A DNA stretch of 64,000 nt from Gnetum montanum (lineage: Eukaryota; Streptophyta; Gnetopsida; Gnetales; Gnetaceae): the NCBI GenBank assembly GCA_015680685.1, contig MNCI01000851.1:249619-313618 (forward strand), written 5' to 3'. Within the stretch, counting starts at the first letter, position 1. The number at the start of each line of letters is the position of its first letter. The translations under genes were made by a program, and so were the position numbers. This document shows positions 46,526 through 57,981 of this stretch, piece after piece. The notes below the pieces were generated by a model. The model had not been told where the DNA came from. It searched no databases and saw nothing but the letters and a program-made list of their open reading frames with translations.

Positions 46526-49147
46526 AAACTAGGCTGCGAACTACTTTCATTCGATGTCGAACGCTCAGATTGATGCTTGCAGGTGCTAGTAGTCATTCAT
46601 CTGACGGGCCAAGTTCTCCGTGACTACACATTGTCCTTCAAAGCTCATGCGAAGGACCTCAAGTTTCACATTGGTAGTTTCCAATTTCTGCTTTGTTGCT
46701 TTTTGCGCTTGGAACTCGCCCTCATATAAGGAATACGAGGCTACCACTTGTTTCTCCAATTTGGACCATGGTCTCCTAGCTATGAGCATGGCCAGGTTTG
46801 CATAGCAAAGGTTGGTGAGCTTCATATACTCTATCATTTCTTCAATCTGCAACTCCTTGAGGTAGATTTCATCCTAATTATAGGCATTCAACCCATCAAA
46901 GATAGGTTGCCATACTTTGCCTCCTTCTTGGAGCTGCTGGAGTGGTTGGTTCAGCTTGGCCTTTGCGACTTGAATCTACTTCTCATTTACTTCCTTTTGT
47001 AGTCCCACTTGGTCCCTATAATGATTCTTAACTTTTTCAAACTTCAGGGCTTAGTTCTTCCAAGAGGCAATTTTGATGGCAGATTTTTGTTGCAAAGCTC
47101 GAATCTCCTCCATGGACAGATTTCGATTCTCAGCAGCTAACCTTCTCACATCGGTATTTACCCTAGGTAGCTCTTCTTGCTGTTGGTGGATAAAATTTTT
47201 CATGTGCTCATTTTCAGCACCAACATTAAGCAGGCGATGGACCTCCATGGTCAACCTAACATTCTCCTAGCAAACCTCTGCTAAGTTCTTTTCTAAATGA
47301 TATGACTAAGCATCTACCAAGGCCTTATCAAAGATCACCGACTCTCACTCATCCTCAACTATTTGAATTTTAACCTGAAGCTATTTAAAAGCTTCATCTC
47401 TGGTGAGCTCACAGTTGAGAAGAGCTAGATCAGCAAGTTGGGCTCTTAACTGGGTGACTTCCATTGTCAAGTGTTCAAAAGTGACCTGAGTAACTTCAAG
47501 TTGCCCTTCCAAAATGAGGCTCTTACCTCTTGCCGATAGCAGCTCTGACTAGGTTGTAGTGATGTTATCCAGAAGATCAAAGACATCCAAAAGCGGTTGC
47601 CCACTTCCTACCAGTCGATCCAACAATTCCTTGTGTTGGGCTACATCAATCCTGCTACGTGAAGTTTCGACATACACCTGTACATCTTGAAGCCCATGCA
47701 CATATGGTATAGGCACTATCGGTGCATTGAGAACTATAGCAATTGTATCAGTAACAACTTTGGCCACAATCTCTTATCCTTGGTGCTGCATCACTAGGAC
47801 TGTCGCCCCTGCACCATCTTCCAAGCATATCAAGAAGGTAGCAGCATTCCCTAAAATTTTATGAAATAACTATTGGGTTGATACTGTTACCTCTCGGATG
47901 CTAGGATCTGTTCTCACTGGCACTTGTGTTCAGGCGATGGAGAACATCAGCCCTGCTCTTTCTAACAAACTATCAGATCGAGCCACTTACTCTAGGTGGC
48001 TCATTGTAGGGTGATAAACCGAAGGGTCTTCCCCTCCACCAGTTCTGCCATATTGCTCTTGTTGGCTCAAGAGCATTTGTCAAATTTCATGAATATGTTC
48101 TGCAATGTTTTGTGAACCCAACCTTGTTGTTTGTGCAGGTGGTGGAGTTGGTTGCTACTCTTCCTCCATTTGTGTGATGGTAGGAGTCCTATCTTTCATC
48201 ATTTCACACCATGAGGTAATCGAGGTGTGTTAGAGTGTATCATTAGCGTAACGTGCTATCCCTGTCCATTTGCAAATTTTTTTAATTAGGCAGGGAAAGG
48301 GGAGAGCTTGTCTTCCACATTCTCTTTTAGCGAGCCTTTTTTCAATTTCCAAGAATATCAACTGTGAAAGACTCATTGGAAATTTTTCACTCAAGGTAGC
48401 ATAGGCACGAGTAGAGAAGGCTGTGATTTTGCTAGGTCTTACCATTGGATTTAGATGGTAAGACATGATCTTTGAATACACCCTCTCCATGGTGGTTAAG
48501 GTGTCGAACTCCTTATGATCTACCCCATAGCACTGTCAGATCCACTCCTCTTTTACCTCAGGGTCTACTTGTTTTGGGATCTCTGCCACATCTGCTCCAA
48601 ACCCCAAAGCTTGTGCTATTACCTCTACAAAGTAATAGACATAAATGTCCTTAATCCTTACTCTAGACCCTTGTTGCTGATTCATCCAGAAGAGATAGGT
48701 TTCTCCTAAGTACCATTCACCACTGGTTGTGATGATCGGCCACATAGGAGAATTTTGTAATTGGAGTCTCACATCTTTTGTTGCATTTTCAAGAAATGGT
48801 CCAAATTTTAGCTCTTGTAGGACCATCCATTGCACTTCTCATGGCTTGATAGCATCAAGGAAGGCTTGGGTCAAGGTGACTTCAAGCCTTGGTGCTGTCC
48901 CCGGAGTTTCATCTCCCTGAAATTTCTCGCTAGGCAACTCCTCTTTAGGAATCTGATGGATAGATTCCACATCAAGTCCTTCATGGAGGGCCCTTCAAAT
49001 GCTCTCATGCTCTCATGCTCTAGTTGTTGCATGAGAGCTCTTCACATGCTCTAGTTGTTGCACACCTCATCCCCTTCCCGTTCATGAATGCTTGTCCCTC
49101 GATTGTGATGATCCTTCACCCCTTGGATGCCTTATTTTGGGTGCCAT
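46526..49147 (-). pseudogene. env-like / coiled-coil ORF of H2
   Basis: Start at 49147 (ATGGCACCC after GATTGTAG). This is the best preserved N-terminal domain in the window: ELKFGPFLENATKDVRLQLQ, SPMWPIITTSGEWYLGETYL, RIKDIYVYYFVEVIAQALGF (48835-48536) and ERVYSKIMSYHLNPMVRPSK, LSQLIFLEIEKRLAKRECGR, ALPFPCLIKKICKWTGIARY (48490-48230). The pattern (short FYxN-like start, VRG-like middle, LPFPxLIxxLC end) resembles the plant transposon protein domain of Athila env-like ORFs. A coiled coil follows (47767-46586). The ORF end and its 3' LTR are lost at the fusion near 46525. Confidence 0.65.
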
Positions 49148-49584
49148 CTACAATCAAACATAACCACCCATTAGACCATGCATAAGTAGCTCAATTGGTC
49201 CTTATACACCTTCTCAGTTTGACTAAGTTATGTTGTTGGCACGAGCCTTCCATTAAGTCCCCTGGAGTGTTAATTCATGGGTAGAGCCAAAAATAATCAA
49301 GGAATAAGTTGGAGTTTAAGCTTATTGTTTTTGTTTCTTCCCTTTCAAGGTGTGAAGTCTTAATTAACTAATTGATTGATTAATTAATTAATTAATTACA
49401 CATAGGCTTCACACACCCCCCCCCACAACTAAGAGCATACCTCCGGTTGCTTAAAAGGGCAAGGATCGATTGATGCAGTCTTGCGATAGAATGTAGGTGC
49501 TTGGAAAGAAGTTGGGTAGAAAAAATGATAAAATCTCCCCCTAATTTATTTGCAAAATGCTGAAATTTCAAAGCACAACAGGTG

Positions 49585-49677
49585 TATATATAGGGGTTAG
49601 GTGCTGCATTGACAGGGCCACATATACACAACCACGTATACGCAAGGGGCTATGTATACAAGGCCCGTATACACAGG
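49585..49677 (-). promoter_or_regulatory. internal promoter-like cassette upstream of the H2 env-like ORF
   Basis: Three GTATAC palindromes (within 49635-49642, 49653-49660 and 49666-49672) precede, in minus-strand sense, a TATATATA at 49592-49585. The ATG lies about 440 bp further on. The arrangement parallels D and E but uses GTATAC in place of GATATC/GATATT. Confidence 0.45.
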
Positions 49678-50456
49678 GGGTCGCACCCGTTGACTAGTAT
49701 TGACCAACCCACAAAAAGCCCAAAAAGTGAATTTAAAATGCCAAGTTGGGGCAGTTGAAGAGTGTACGAGACCAGGAATGTGATCAAGCACATGAGGAAG
49801 GTAACTTGGGCTAGAACAAGAGTAAAAGGTAGGAGAACGGGGTGAGAAAGAACTCTGCGGAGAGGAAATCGAGTAATGGGACCTTGAAAACAATCAACCA
49901 CAAAATCCAAAGGATGGTATACTTAACAAGCGAGACCAAGAATATGCAGGTGGATCCTCCCCATAGTAGGCAATAACCTTAGTAGCCCTTGCATATCCTC
50001 AACACTGGGGTCCGTGGGCCCCAGGGTCAAGAAATGGTGCTCACAAGTTAATACTCCTACCCAAGAGATCTCGCCAAGGCATGAGAAGCCCATGGAAATC
50101 ATGACGAACTCTCGCAACATAAGATGGGCAATGAGGTGATTTACGGAGAGAAATGGGTGAAGAGAGAGAGATAAGAGAATGGAAATTCTGATCATCGATC
50201 ACATGAAACCTCATGTGCAGTTGTGGTTAAGTGACCCAATAGAACCTTTCCTGAGTTCAGACCCAAAACCATCTGCATACAGTGACATCGCAGCAATAGA
50301 CGAAGCCCCGGCCATCCCCCAAGGAGGGGTGAATGCACCCATAGAGAACCACCACTCCAACAAACGTGAGAGGAAGGAAGTAAAATGGGACTAAGTTAGA
50401 GGGGACGAAGGAAGTCCCATAACTAGTGCCTGTGAGCCATGAGAGGTAATCTAAGG

Positions 50457-50514
50457 GGTATGCTTTGAATTCCAACATAGTGATGACATGATTTTTTTTT
50501 GTGGGAACCACACC
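50457..50514 (-). other. conserved A-loop hairpin, copy 4 (H2)
   Basis: TTCCAAC (50470-50476) faces GTGGGAA (50501-50507), one mismatch. The outer GGTATG faces CACACC, one mismatch. Confidence 0.5.
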
Positions 50515-50554
50515 ATGCAAATACCCATGCATGTTCACATGCATTCGACCAACG

Positions 50555-50623
50555 GGTGTGCTTTGAATCCTCATGTTTATTTGTTTTTTGTTTTTTGTTT
50601 TTTTTTTCGATGAAGAGCACACC
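50555..50623 (-). other. conserved A-loop hairpin, copy 5 (H2)
   Basis: TCCTCAT (50568-50574) faces ATGAAGA (50610-50616), one mismatch. The outer GGTGTG (50555-50560) pairs fully with CACACC (50618-50623). Adjacent to copy 4, so the module is duplicated in tandem here. Confidence 0.5.
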
Positions 50624-51299
50624 ATGCAAGGTCGAATTACCCAGAAGCTTCCTTTGAGAGAAGAACGTGGAGTGGTAGGAAATCCATAAGGACACACCAA
50701 CAACCCAGGGGATAGAAGAGAGCGACAAATGTTGCATTCCCCTTGATGTCACACCTGATTCAAACCATTGGGTCATCCCCAAGTCTAGGAACTACACAAG
50801 TCACCCATTAATTACAATATTTTTAAGTGAAGGGGTTGCATGTTTCCAATAGAAGGAAAACCATGGAGTGGGTGAATGGGTGAATGGGTGGATGACGTGG
50901 ACTCATTGTCGATTTTATGAGCTGAAAATAGACGTAAAGTCCAAGGACAACCATGCGAGGGCAAGAGCCAGATAATTAGGTGGGCTATTGTACATGACCC
51001 ATCACAACGAAAACCATCCGTGCCAGACACCTGATGATAATAAGATGATGTATTAGTGATCATGTCAAAATGAAACACACACAAAGAAATAGAAAATAAT
51101 TAAAGAGAGGAATAAATTAACAAGAATTGGAAAACATATGAACGATGTTAAAAAATAAAAAAGTGTAAAACAAAAAATTACAAAATAGTAAGGGGTGTAG
51201 TGGAATGGATTAGCAAGGATGATGGTCTTCCCCACAACTAAGTGGAGAGGAGGAGATGCAAAAAATGGAACATGGCTGACTGGGTGATGATGAGGTGGT

Positions 51300-52560
51300 A
51301 GCATTAGTTAAGTGGAGTTCACAAAAAGATTTCAGTTGTTACTGGTTGACCAAGTGTGTTCTTATGGGGTCATCAAGTTTGTGGATAAGCAAGGCCCCGA
51401 ATGGGAAGGTTTCAAAGGTAATGTAAGGTCCCTCCTACAGTGTTTGAAACTTGGTTGGTTGAGATACATGTGAGGGGTTCCAATACAGCACCTTGTCTCC
51501 ACATCTGAATGTCATTTTTTGTTGTAGGCCTTGTGGATCTCATTTGAGGATAGGGCCACTAATCGATTTTCATCTAGCACACTTAAGTTGATCAGTCGTT
51601 TGCAATGTGCTAGCAGTAGGTCAAGGCCTAAGTCACTAGTTGTGGATAGTATCCAAAAATCTGCCTAGATTGGAAGTTTTGGTAATTTTCCATACACTAA
51701 CTCATAGGAAGAGTACCCTATAGGAAGTTTCCAAGTGGAGAAATAGGCCCAAAAGGCATCTTTGAGTTTGGTGCTCCAATCCCTCCTATATTTGCTGATG
51801 GTTCGAGGAAGGATCTTGGTGATCTCCCTATTGGTGACTTCGGCCTACCCGTTGGCTTGGGGGTGATAGGGTGTTGTAAATTTTTGGGTGACCCCCAAGT
51901 GTTGCATGAGTTTTTAAAAAGTGGCACTTGTGAAATGAGTGTCATTATCAAAGATGAGTGCATGTGGCACTCCAAACCTGTTAACAATTTGTTGTTGGAC
52001 AAATCGTGCGACAGTGTTTGAAGAATAGTCAAAGATGGCTACCACCTTCACCCACTTGTTGTAGTAGTCCACGACTACAATAATGGACACATTTCTATTC
52101 AATAGGGATGTGATGGACACCATGAAGTCAATGCCCAAAATGTTAAAGGTATCTAGTAGTTGAATCCATTGTTGAGGTCCCTTCATCCATGCAGTCATCC
52201 CACCGTTTCTTTGGCATCAATCGTAGGAGTGGGTGAACCATTGTGCATACCTAAAGATTGTGGGCTAGTAATATCCTATAAGCAGGATCTTAATGGCTGT
52301 GCGGCATCCAAAATAGTGTCCCCCACAAGGGCCCTCATGAGCATCTTGGAGGACACACAGCGTATCGTCATCAGGGACACACCATTGAACCAGGCCATTT
52401 GTGCAAACCTTGTAAAGGTAGTCATTGGTTTCTATGAAACTCTTGGCCTTATGAAGAAAATGTTGTGTCTGCCGATGGTTCCACTCCTTTGGCAACTCTT
52501 GAGTGATGAGGTAGATGAGGATGTGGCTGAACCAAGGGGATTCCTTGGGCACTTGCAAAT
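51300..52560 (-). pseudogene. integrase of H2 (zinc-binding and catalytic core)
   Basis: Sense order on the minus strand: the zinc-binding domain at about 52440-52230 (CVLQDAHEGPCGGHYFGCRT ... CQR, the H-H-C-C integrase signature), catalytic core text at 52198-51914 (IDFMVSITSLLNRNVSIIVV, VDYYNKWVKVVA, FGVPHALIFDNDTHFTSATF), then TPYHPQAN and REITKILPRTISKYRRDWST, and C-terminal text with YELVYGKLP. DDE residues: the D of VVDY and the D of FDND are visible; the E, usually after PYHPQANGQ, is replaced or lost near the stop in NG*AEV, where AEV retains an E. Stops and frameshifts interrupt it. Confidence 0.82.
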
Positions 52561-52770
52561 CGACTGCACCTACGAAGAGGAGTTCATCTAGAAATTGGTC
52601 AAAGAGGGGCTCCTCCTCTTCTGTGTCATCCCATCATAATCGAGACAAGTGGTCAGCCACCACATTCTCAGTCCCCTTCTGGTCTATCATGGTGAGATCA
52701 AACTCCTGAAGAATCACCAGCCACTAGATGATGCAAGGGCTCACCATTGGTTTGTTCATAAGGAACTGAA
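52561..52770 (-). pseudogene. RNase H C-terminal fragment of H2
   Basis: Reverse text WLVILQEFDLTMIDQKGTEN and VVADHLSRLDYD is the end of a Ty3/gypsy RNase H domain, directly upstream of integrase. It stops at about 52770, where an LTR terminus in the opposite orientation begins; reverse transcriptase is therefore absent. A 10-bp word TCACCATTGG at 52741-52750 recurs at 52771-52780 across the junction. Confidence 0.8.
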
Positions 52771-52840
52771 TCACCATTGGATCGTGGATGAAATGCTCAT
52801 ATTCGTATGGTTGAGTGTAGAGGTACCTCGCCACTCATCA
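52771..52840 (+). repeat. 70-bp LTR terminus closing element G
   Basis: ATGCTCATATTCGTATGG, then CCACTCATCA at 52831-52840, matches the last 70 bp of L4 and L7. Followed by CATGG, the target duplication of G. Confidence 0.8.
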
Positions 52841-53160
52841 CATGGTCTGGGTGAAGAAATAAAATTAATTTGGCAAATGGTTTTAGCATTTTTAAGGTCA
52901 CTTACCCTTCATAATATCCTTTGGGAAACGATGAATTTCAAAAAAACTATGTGTGACTTAAAGTGTACCCTTCTCCTGCGACTAAGTTAAACACTCTGGG
53001 TTTAAGTAGGTTTGATTGGAATGAGAATTGGAGTGTTAATGAGCAAGTTATTGATGTTTGAATGATAGGTGTGCAAGCTAGAAAATTTGTGGAAGAAAAT
53101 TTCAACAACTCCCATTGCATGAATAGTGAAAAATGACATTGACGTGTGTAGGGGGATCCA

Positions 53161-53250
53161 TATATATAGTGTTTTATAGATGTGATATTGCGTACCTGCT
53201 AGCGTAGACCCGATATTGTGTCGAACCTAATATCAGGTACCTGATATTGT
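53161..53250 (-). promoter_or_regulatory. U3-like internal promoter upstream of the env-like ORF (element E)
   Basis: In minus-strand sense an array of ATATCAGGTACCTGATATT-type units (about 53250-53180) is followed by TATATATA at 53168-53161. With insertion G removed, the env-like ATG at 37523 is about 510 bp downstream, nearly the same distance as in D. Confidence 0.5.
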
Positions 53251-53559
53251 GTTCCTTCAAAAATAGGGTACTTGGCAAAATTGATGAATTTTTGAATTTT
53301 TAAGGTCAAAAATGAAGGATTTAAGGTTAATTTGAAAGGTCAAGGATAATGTCGAAGATACCTAAAGGCACCAAAAGTGTAATGAAGTGGAATTTAACAA
53401 TGAAATTTATGAATAGGATGAGGAAAAATGACATGTTGTGGTACATAGGAATGTTGGAATTTAAAATGATGATAAAGGAAAAGATAATTGTAGTAATGAA
53501 ATACTTGGAGGGTGTAAGATGATGTGGTGATGTGTAAAGAGTGAAAATTACAAAAGTTA

Positions 53560-53620
53560 CACAAGTGGGTTCTCCCCATAGCAGGTTCCTACCTATCATG
53601 CCCTTACATTACCACACCTT
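53560..53620 (-). other. conserved purine-cored noncoding module, copy 4 (element E)
   Basis: Sense strand: GGGCATGATAGGTAGGAACC then TGCTATGGGGAGAACCCACT. The other two reversed copies are at about 44785-44835 (H1) and 49930-49990 (H2). Confidence 0.5.
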
Positions 53621-54651
53621 AAAATGTCTGTAGGCACTAGAAAGGGTTAAATGTAATTTGTACCCATGCAACAAAACACACACATGTAGATACCACTTTG
53701 ATGAGGTATGAGTTCTATGCTACACAAGACACAAGCTAGAAATACTTAGACAGTAAGGTGAAACAAATTGTAGAAGGGATTGTAGAGATCGGAACGTGAC
53801 ATAATTAACTTTGGGCACAAGGAATCCATAAACATGGGGGACATGATTAATGCATCATTAGCCCTTCACTCCAAAATCAAAACCAAGTCCATGCCTCTGA
53901 TAAGTGACATCGCATTATTTCATCCAATGATGGACAACCATAAGAGCACCATGATAGCAAGGCATATGATCACTTGGCATTTTATCCAAGGGAGGAGTGG
54001 TTTGAAATTTCTTTGCAGCACATTTTTCTAAATCATTTCTTGTGTTTGCATTTTTTTTCTTATTTTTCCCTTTTTTTTCTAGCTGCTTTGGCACTTGGTC
54101 CTTGCCAACAGTGAATCGAAGAAGCTGCCAACCTTCAAGCATGGGTGCATGTCTTTCTAGTGGGAGCCCCAGAATAGCATTGAGTTCCTTTATTGAGTAC
54201 CTTTATTACTCTTACTCCCATTTTTCATTAGATCTATAAGGATTTTAGTACAACCAGGCTACATGATAGCACCTACAGATGTCACCAAAGAGAATCCAAA
54301 ATTCCCTTTGATGTCACACCTTGGCCATTCCCTCTTAGCCCATCATTTTTCACTCTAGGCATGATGAGTATAAAATTACTTTAAGTTGTAATGATGACAA
54401 GAATATCATCATACCTAGAGTAGAACCTCTTATTAATAGAATGGATGGGTGGATGTTGTGGGATCACTGTCCAAATAATTAGTCACTTGAGACTTGATAG
54501 CATAGAAAAACACCTGAACCAACAAGTCACATGAGTAGTTTATTTACCAATGAGATTACCCATAAAAAGATAAAACAACAAATTAGAAATGAAAAACTGG
54601 AAAATAAAAAAAAATTATAAAATCAAAGAAAAGGAAAAACATTTACTAATT

Positions 54652-56985
54652 CTACTTGTTAGAATGGAGGATATCCCCCATAACTAAACTTTTGAGCATG
54701 GCTAGAATTAATAAATGGAAAATGTGGATCCATGCATGTGGAAAATATTGGAGTTTGGTCATATCCAAACTAGTAGGTTTCTTTTGATGTGGTGGTTGGA
54801 ATGTACCTAACTTGGGGTTCACAAACTTGATTAAAGTTGGCATAGTGGGGAAAACTATAAGATGTGGTCATGTGATAAGGAGTTAACCCATTATGGCACT
54901 CGTGACTGTCTGATGGTATGCAAGGATCAATATGTTTTCCTATGTGGTTATATTCATTAGGTCATATGGTTGTTGGAGTGCTGATTGGTGGCCCTAATAA
55001 GGTAATAGGAGGTGTTGAATTCAAAGAGGAAGGTGCATCACGGTGTTGGGCTTGTGCTAAGTTAGAAGATGTAGTGGTTTCATAACTGTGTTATCTCTTT
55101 TTACAACCATGCCTAAAGCAAGGATGTTTTTGACATTGTGGAGGACCTCCACTACTATTGATAGTAGCAGCACAAGTAACATTTGTGGGTTGGTGCTGTG
55201 GGGCAAACCCTTCCAGCACAAGTGGTGGTGATGTAGAAGGAGATGAATGATGAGAATACTGAGGGCGAGGAGAAGTGCAAGGAACATGAGGTGGTGATCT
55301 TGTTGGAGAGGACATGGGTTGATAGTACTCAAGAGAATGATAATTATGTGGTGAAATAGAGGATGTTGACACAGTTGGGGAAATAGGATGCTGAACATAA
55401 TAAGCACTTGGGTTCAGATGGTATGCAGGGTGTGACCAGTTTGACAGTGGCCTCCCCCATAACTAGGGTTTTTTCCACTGTGGTTGAACTCGGTATTTCT
55501 GTATGAAATCTAGATGTAACATTCCTTTCCAATGCTTATGTAAATATGCCAAGATTGGGCATTAGCCTTGGGGGTGATCATACAGATAAGTGTCACATTG
55601 ATACGTGTGATTCACAGTTGAGCTCTTATCCTTATTTTCTTCAACCCTTCTTTCTAATTGTCTAGTGGTGTCCTGTCCTGTTGCTCAGTTTGGTATGGCT
55701 CCACCTCTAATAATGTTGGCATATTCTTCACATTTTTCAAGTATCGATTCCATCACCTTATTGATCTTTGCCTCAATTTCATCTAGTGATTGCAGTATTG
55801 GCAAAGATGATTCCACCTCCTTGAGGTGAGTTGATTTCTCTTCTTCATGATCATGGACCTTTGCTATTTTGAGATTTTGGTCCTATTGAGAGCTGTTAAC
55901 ATTCTCCCGTTTAGCTATTTTTGCTTCTTCTTTTGTTACCCACTTGATAAGCTCTTGGAATTGGTGGGTTTGTAGCTCATATAGTTGACTTGGGGCATAC
56001 ATCTTTAGGGTTTCCCTTGTTTCATTACAGAGCCCATCCACAATGTGATACATTAGCCTTTCCTCAGAGAACCCATGGCCTTGGCAATTGTTTAACAATG
56101 AATAGTATCTTTCTAAGGCCATGTCCAAGGGTTCATGTTGCCCTTGTTTCCATTCTTGGATTTGTCTCCTCAAGGCTAACACTATTTCATAGGTTTGATA
56201 TCTTTCAGTGAAGAGTTCTACCATTGTCAGTAAACTATGAATTGATTTTGGCTTTAAGGATATGTACCATACTTTTGCTTGGCCAATGAGTGTCATAGGG
56301 ATGAGCTTAAGTTTTTGTCACCCATTATCAATATTTTTCCATGCATAGGCATCATAGAAGGCTTGTAAATGATGTTGCGGATCTAAATTGTAGCCTCCTA
56401 AAAACTTGGAAAAGTTGTGTAAATCAAGCCTGGGTAGATGGCTTTCCCTACAATGCCTGCAGGATATTCAAATAGCCTCTTGTATATGCATTAGGCTCTT
56501 AGTGGCTAGTAGGGGTTCATCGTCACTAAGTAGGTTATGAATTTGTGAGTTGAGATGATGTTGTCTTTATTCAGGTTGGCATTCTTGACTTTGCTTGTAG
56601 GTTCAATTTTTATTTCTATGTCAACCCCTTGAGAGATGTTCATCTATGTCATGACTGATGTTGAAGGGGTAGAGGAAGAGAAAAAACTGGATGACTTGTC
56701 ATGACTTTTATAAGTCCCCTAATTATCCCTGGATAAACTCTTGCTAACCATTGAGAAGGTCCTAGGCCTTACAAGCCCCCTCGTTCTATGGGATGTTCCA
56801 TCATCACTAAAGGTATCTTGGTTGAATGACAAAAATCCTTAAGTATCGTTGGGGTGTCCATGAACATATGAAACTCCTACATAAGATTGAGTACTCCAAA
56901 CTTCATTTTCATCATAAATTTCATTGGTTCTCCAATGAATTGCCTTGCTAGAAGTTGCAGTATCATAGCTTTGTGAGAGAGACAT
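54652..56985 (-). pseudogene. gag of element E
   Basis: Starts MSLSQSYDTATSSKAIHWRT at 56985. The core is open at 56296-55883: MTLIGQAKVWYISL, ELFTERYQTYE, EPLDMALERYYSLLNNCQGH and HQFQELIKWVTKEE. Zinc-knuckle region near 55600-55550 (CDTYLYDHP), decayed. Proline/serine-rich tail, then a C-terminus at 54843-54652 matching D 26880-27063. Only one copy of the segment that is duplicated in D. Ends at the same point as in D, with no protease. Confidence 0.8.
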
Positions 56986-57098
56986 TATTATCAATTGTGT
57001 GTGACTTAATTACAATTACTTTCTTTCTAAAAGATATATTGTTAATGCTTCTTTACAATGATCTTAGATGATATAACTAATCTAGATAACTAGCACCA

Positions 57099-57116
57099 TT
57101 CCCAATAATGGCACCA
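57099..57116 (-). other. primer-binding site, decayed tRNA-Asp type (element E)
   Basis: On the minus strand TGGTGCCATTATTGGGAA; six differences from the ideal complement, all transitions. Adjacent to L10. Confidence 0.75.
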
Positions 57117-57117
57117 A

Positions 57118-57981
57118 TGATGAATAGTGAGGTACTCCTACACTCAACCATACGAATATGAGCATGTATGTACAATTTGGTCAAGCTTCATAGATGGACT
57201 AGTTGTGGTGTCTAAATAGTTACATGTTGATCGTAGTTCACTATCTTCCCACCTGGACTAGTATTTGCTTTCTCACATATGGCTTAGTCTAGAGTGAGGT
57301 GTATGATATGGTTTCTAACACTAGGCTACTCCTAGAGACAATGGAAAATAATCTTGATTAAAATAATAAGCAATATGAAGTAAAATCTAAACTAGCTTAA
57401 GTGTGATGAGCATCCATCCTTAATCATCTGTATGCATCTTGGACCTCATGTACTACTTCTAGAATTATCAAGCACACATTACTTGAGCACTCTTAGATAC
57501 ACTACTGGGTTACTAAGTAGGTACACTTAAATGTTCGTGATTAAGTCATACTCATTCCACATTAATCAACAGAAAGTGTAAATGATAATAAAAGAAATAT
57601 TAACTAGAAAGACAATAATAAATAATTAACAATTAAAGTAATTACAAGCTAAGTGAATGTTGCAATGATGGAGTAATCTTGATCTTTATTGTCGATCATG
57701 TGTGTGTCCAAGTACGTCACACTTAAATAAAGGTTCCATACAATTACAATCATCACACTGTGGGCATGCACTGGGGAAAGAATTGAAATTAACTGAAAAA
57801 TGACAAAAATACTCTACTTTAAGACTTAACAACCCACTCCCTTCTTGTGCACCTAAATGTGGTATTATAGGCCTACACAGGAATCACGATATCGTGTATT
57901 TGATATCATTATCTAGGTTGCGATATCGCGTACCTGATATCGAGGATCCAATATCGGGGCTTGGCAAACCATGATTCATCA
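57118..57981 (-). repeat. L10: 5' LTR of element E
   Basis: 864 bp, plus-strand view TGATGAATAGTG to GATTCATCA. Reverse TATA-like TATTATA at 57863-57869 and the ATATC array at about 57890-57955. Clearly the partner of L6, with scattered differences. Followed by TTAAT (57982-57986). Confidence 0.87.

Larger units (their letters stand above)
49148..51299 (-). other. 3' noncoding region of H2, between pol and the env-like ORF
   Basis: Contains, in sense order: GGGAAGACCATC-type block near 51220; GGTGTGACATCAAGGGGA near 50740; two adjacent A-loop hairpins (50555-50623 and 50457-50514); purine-cored module at about 49930-49990; internal promoter-like cassette at 49585-49677; an (AATT)n tract at about 49365-49400 next to a run of C. 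Unlike C and H1, it leads into an env-like ORF. Confidence 0.65.
37715..52840 (+). mobile_element. element G: composite insertion inside E, TSD CATGG
   Basis: Flanks CATGG at 37710-37714 and 52841-52845 define one original insertion into E. It begins with 5' LTR L7, PBS and gag, and ends with a 70-bp LTR terminus (52771-52840). In between lie an env-like ORF, LTR L8, and the minus-strand remnants H1/H2. L7 and L8 are too different to be a matched pair, so the interior was rearranged by recombination or further insertion. Which parts entered with the original element beyond L7-gag and the last 70 bp is uncertain. Confidence 0.7.
52846..54651 (-). other. noncoding region of element E where pol would be expected
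   Basis: Minus-strand equivalent of D 27064-28910. Contains the gag-to-noncoding junction at 54651, GGTGTGACATCAAAGGGAA near 54310, the purine-cored module at about 53560-53620, the internal promoter-like cassette at 53161-53250, and GTAAGT at 52905-52900. No pol motifs. Confidence 0.7.
33743..57981 (-). mobile_element. element E: second gag + env-like, pol-less element, split by G; TSD TTAAT
   Basis: Minus-strand element with LTRs L6 (33743-34607) and L10 (57118-57981) and flanks TTAAT at 33738-33742 and 57982-57986. Its own DNA is 33743-37714 and 52846-57981; the rest is insertion G with its contents. Continuity is clear: read on the minus strand, 53000-52846 matches D 28750-28910 and then jumps to 37714, matching D 28910-29100. 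Total own length is about 9.1 kb. Same layout as D: gag, no pol, noncoding DNA with internal promoter, env-like ORF. Confidence 0.85.

Noticed and set aside
52160-52990. Plus-strand frames across 52160-52990
   Set aside because: They are antisense to the integrase and RNase H of H2, then cross an LTR junction.
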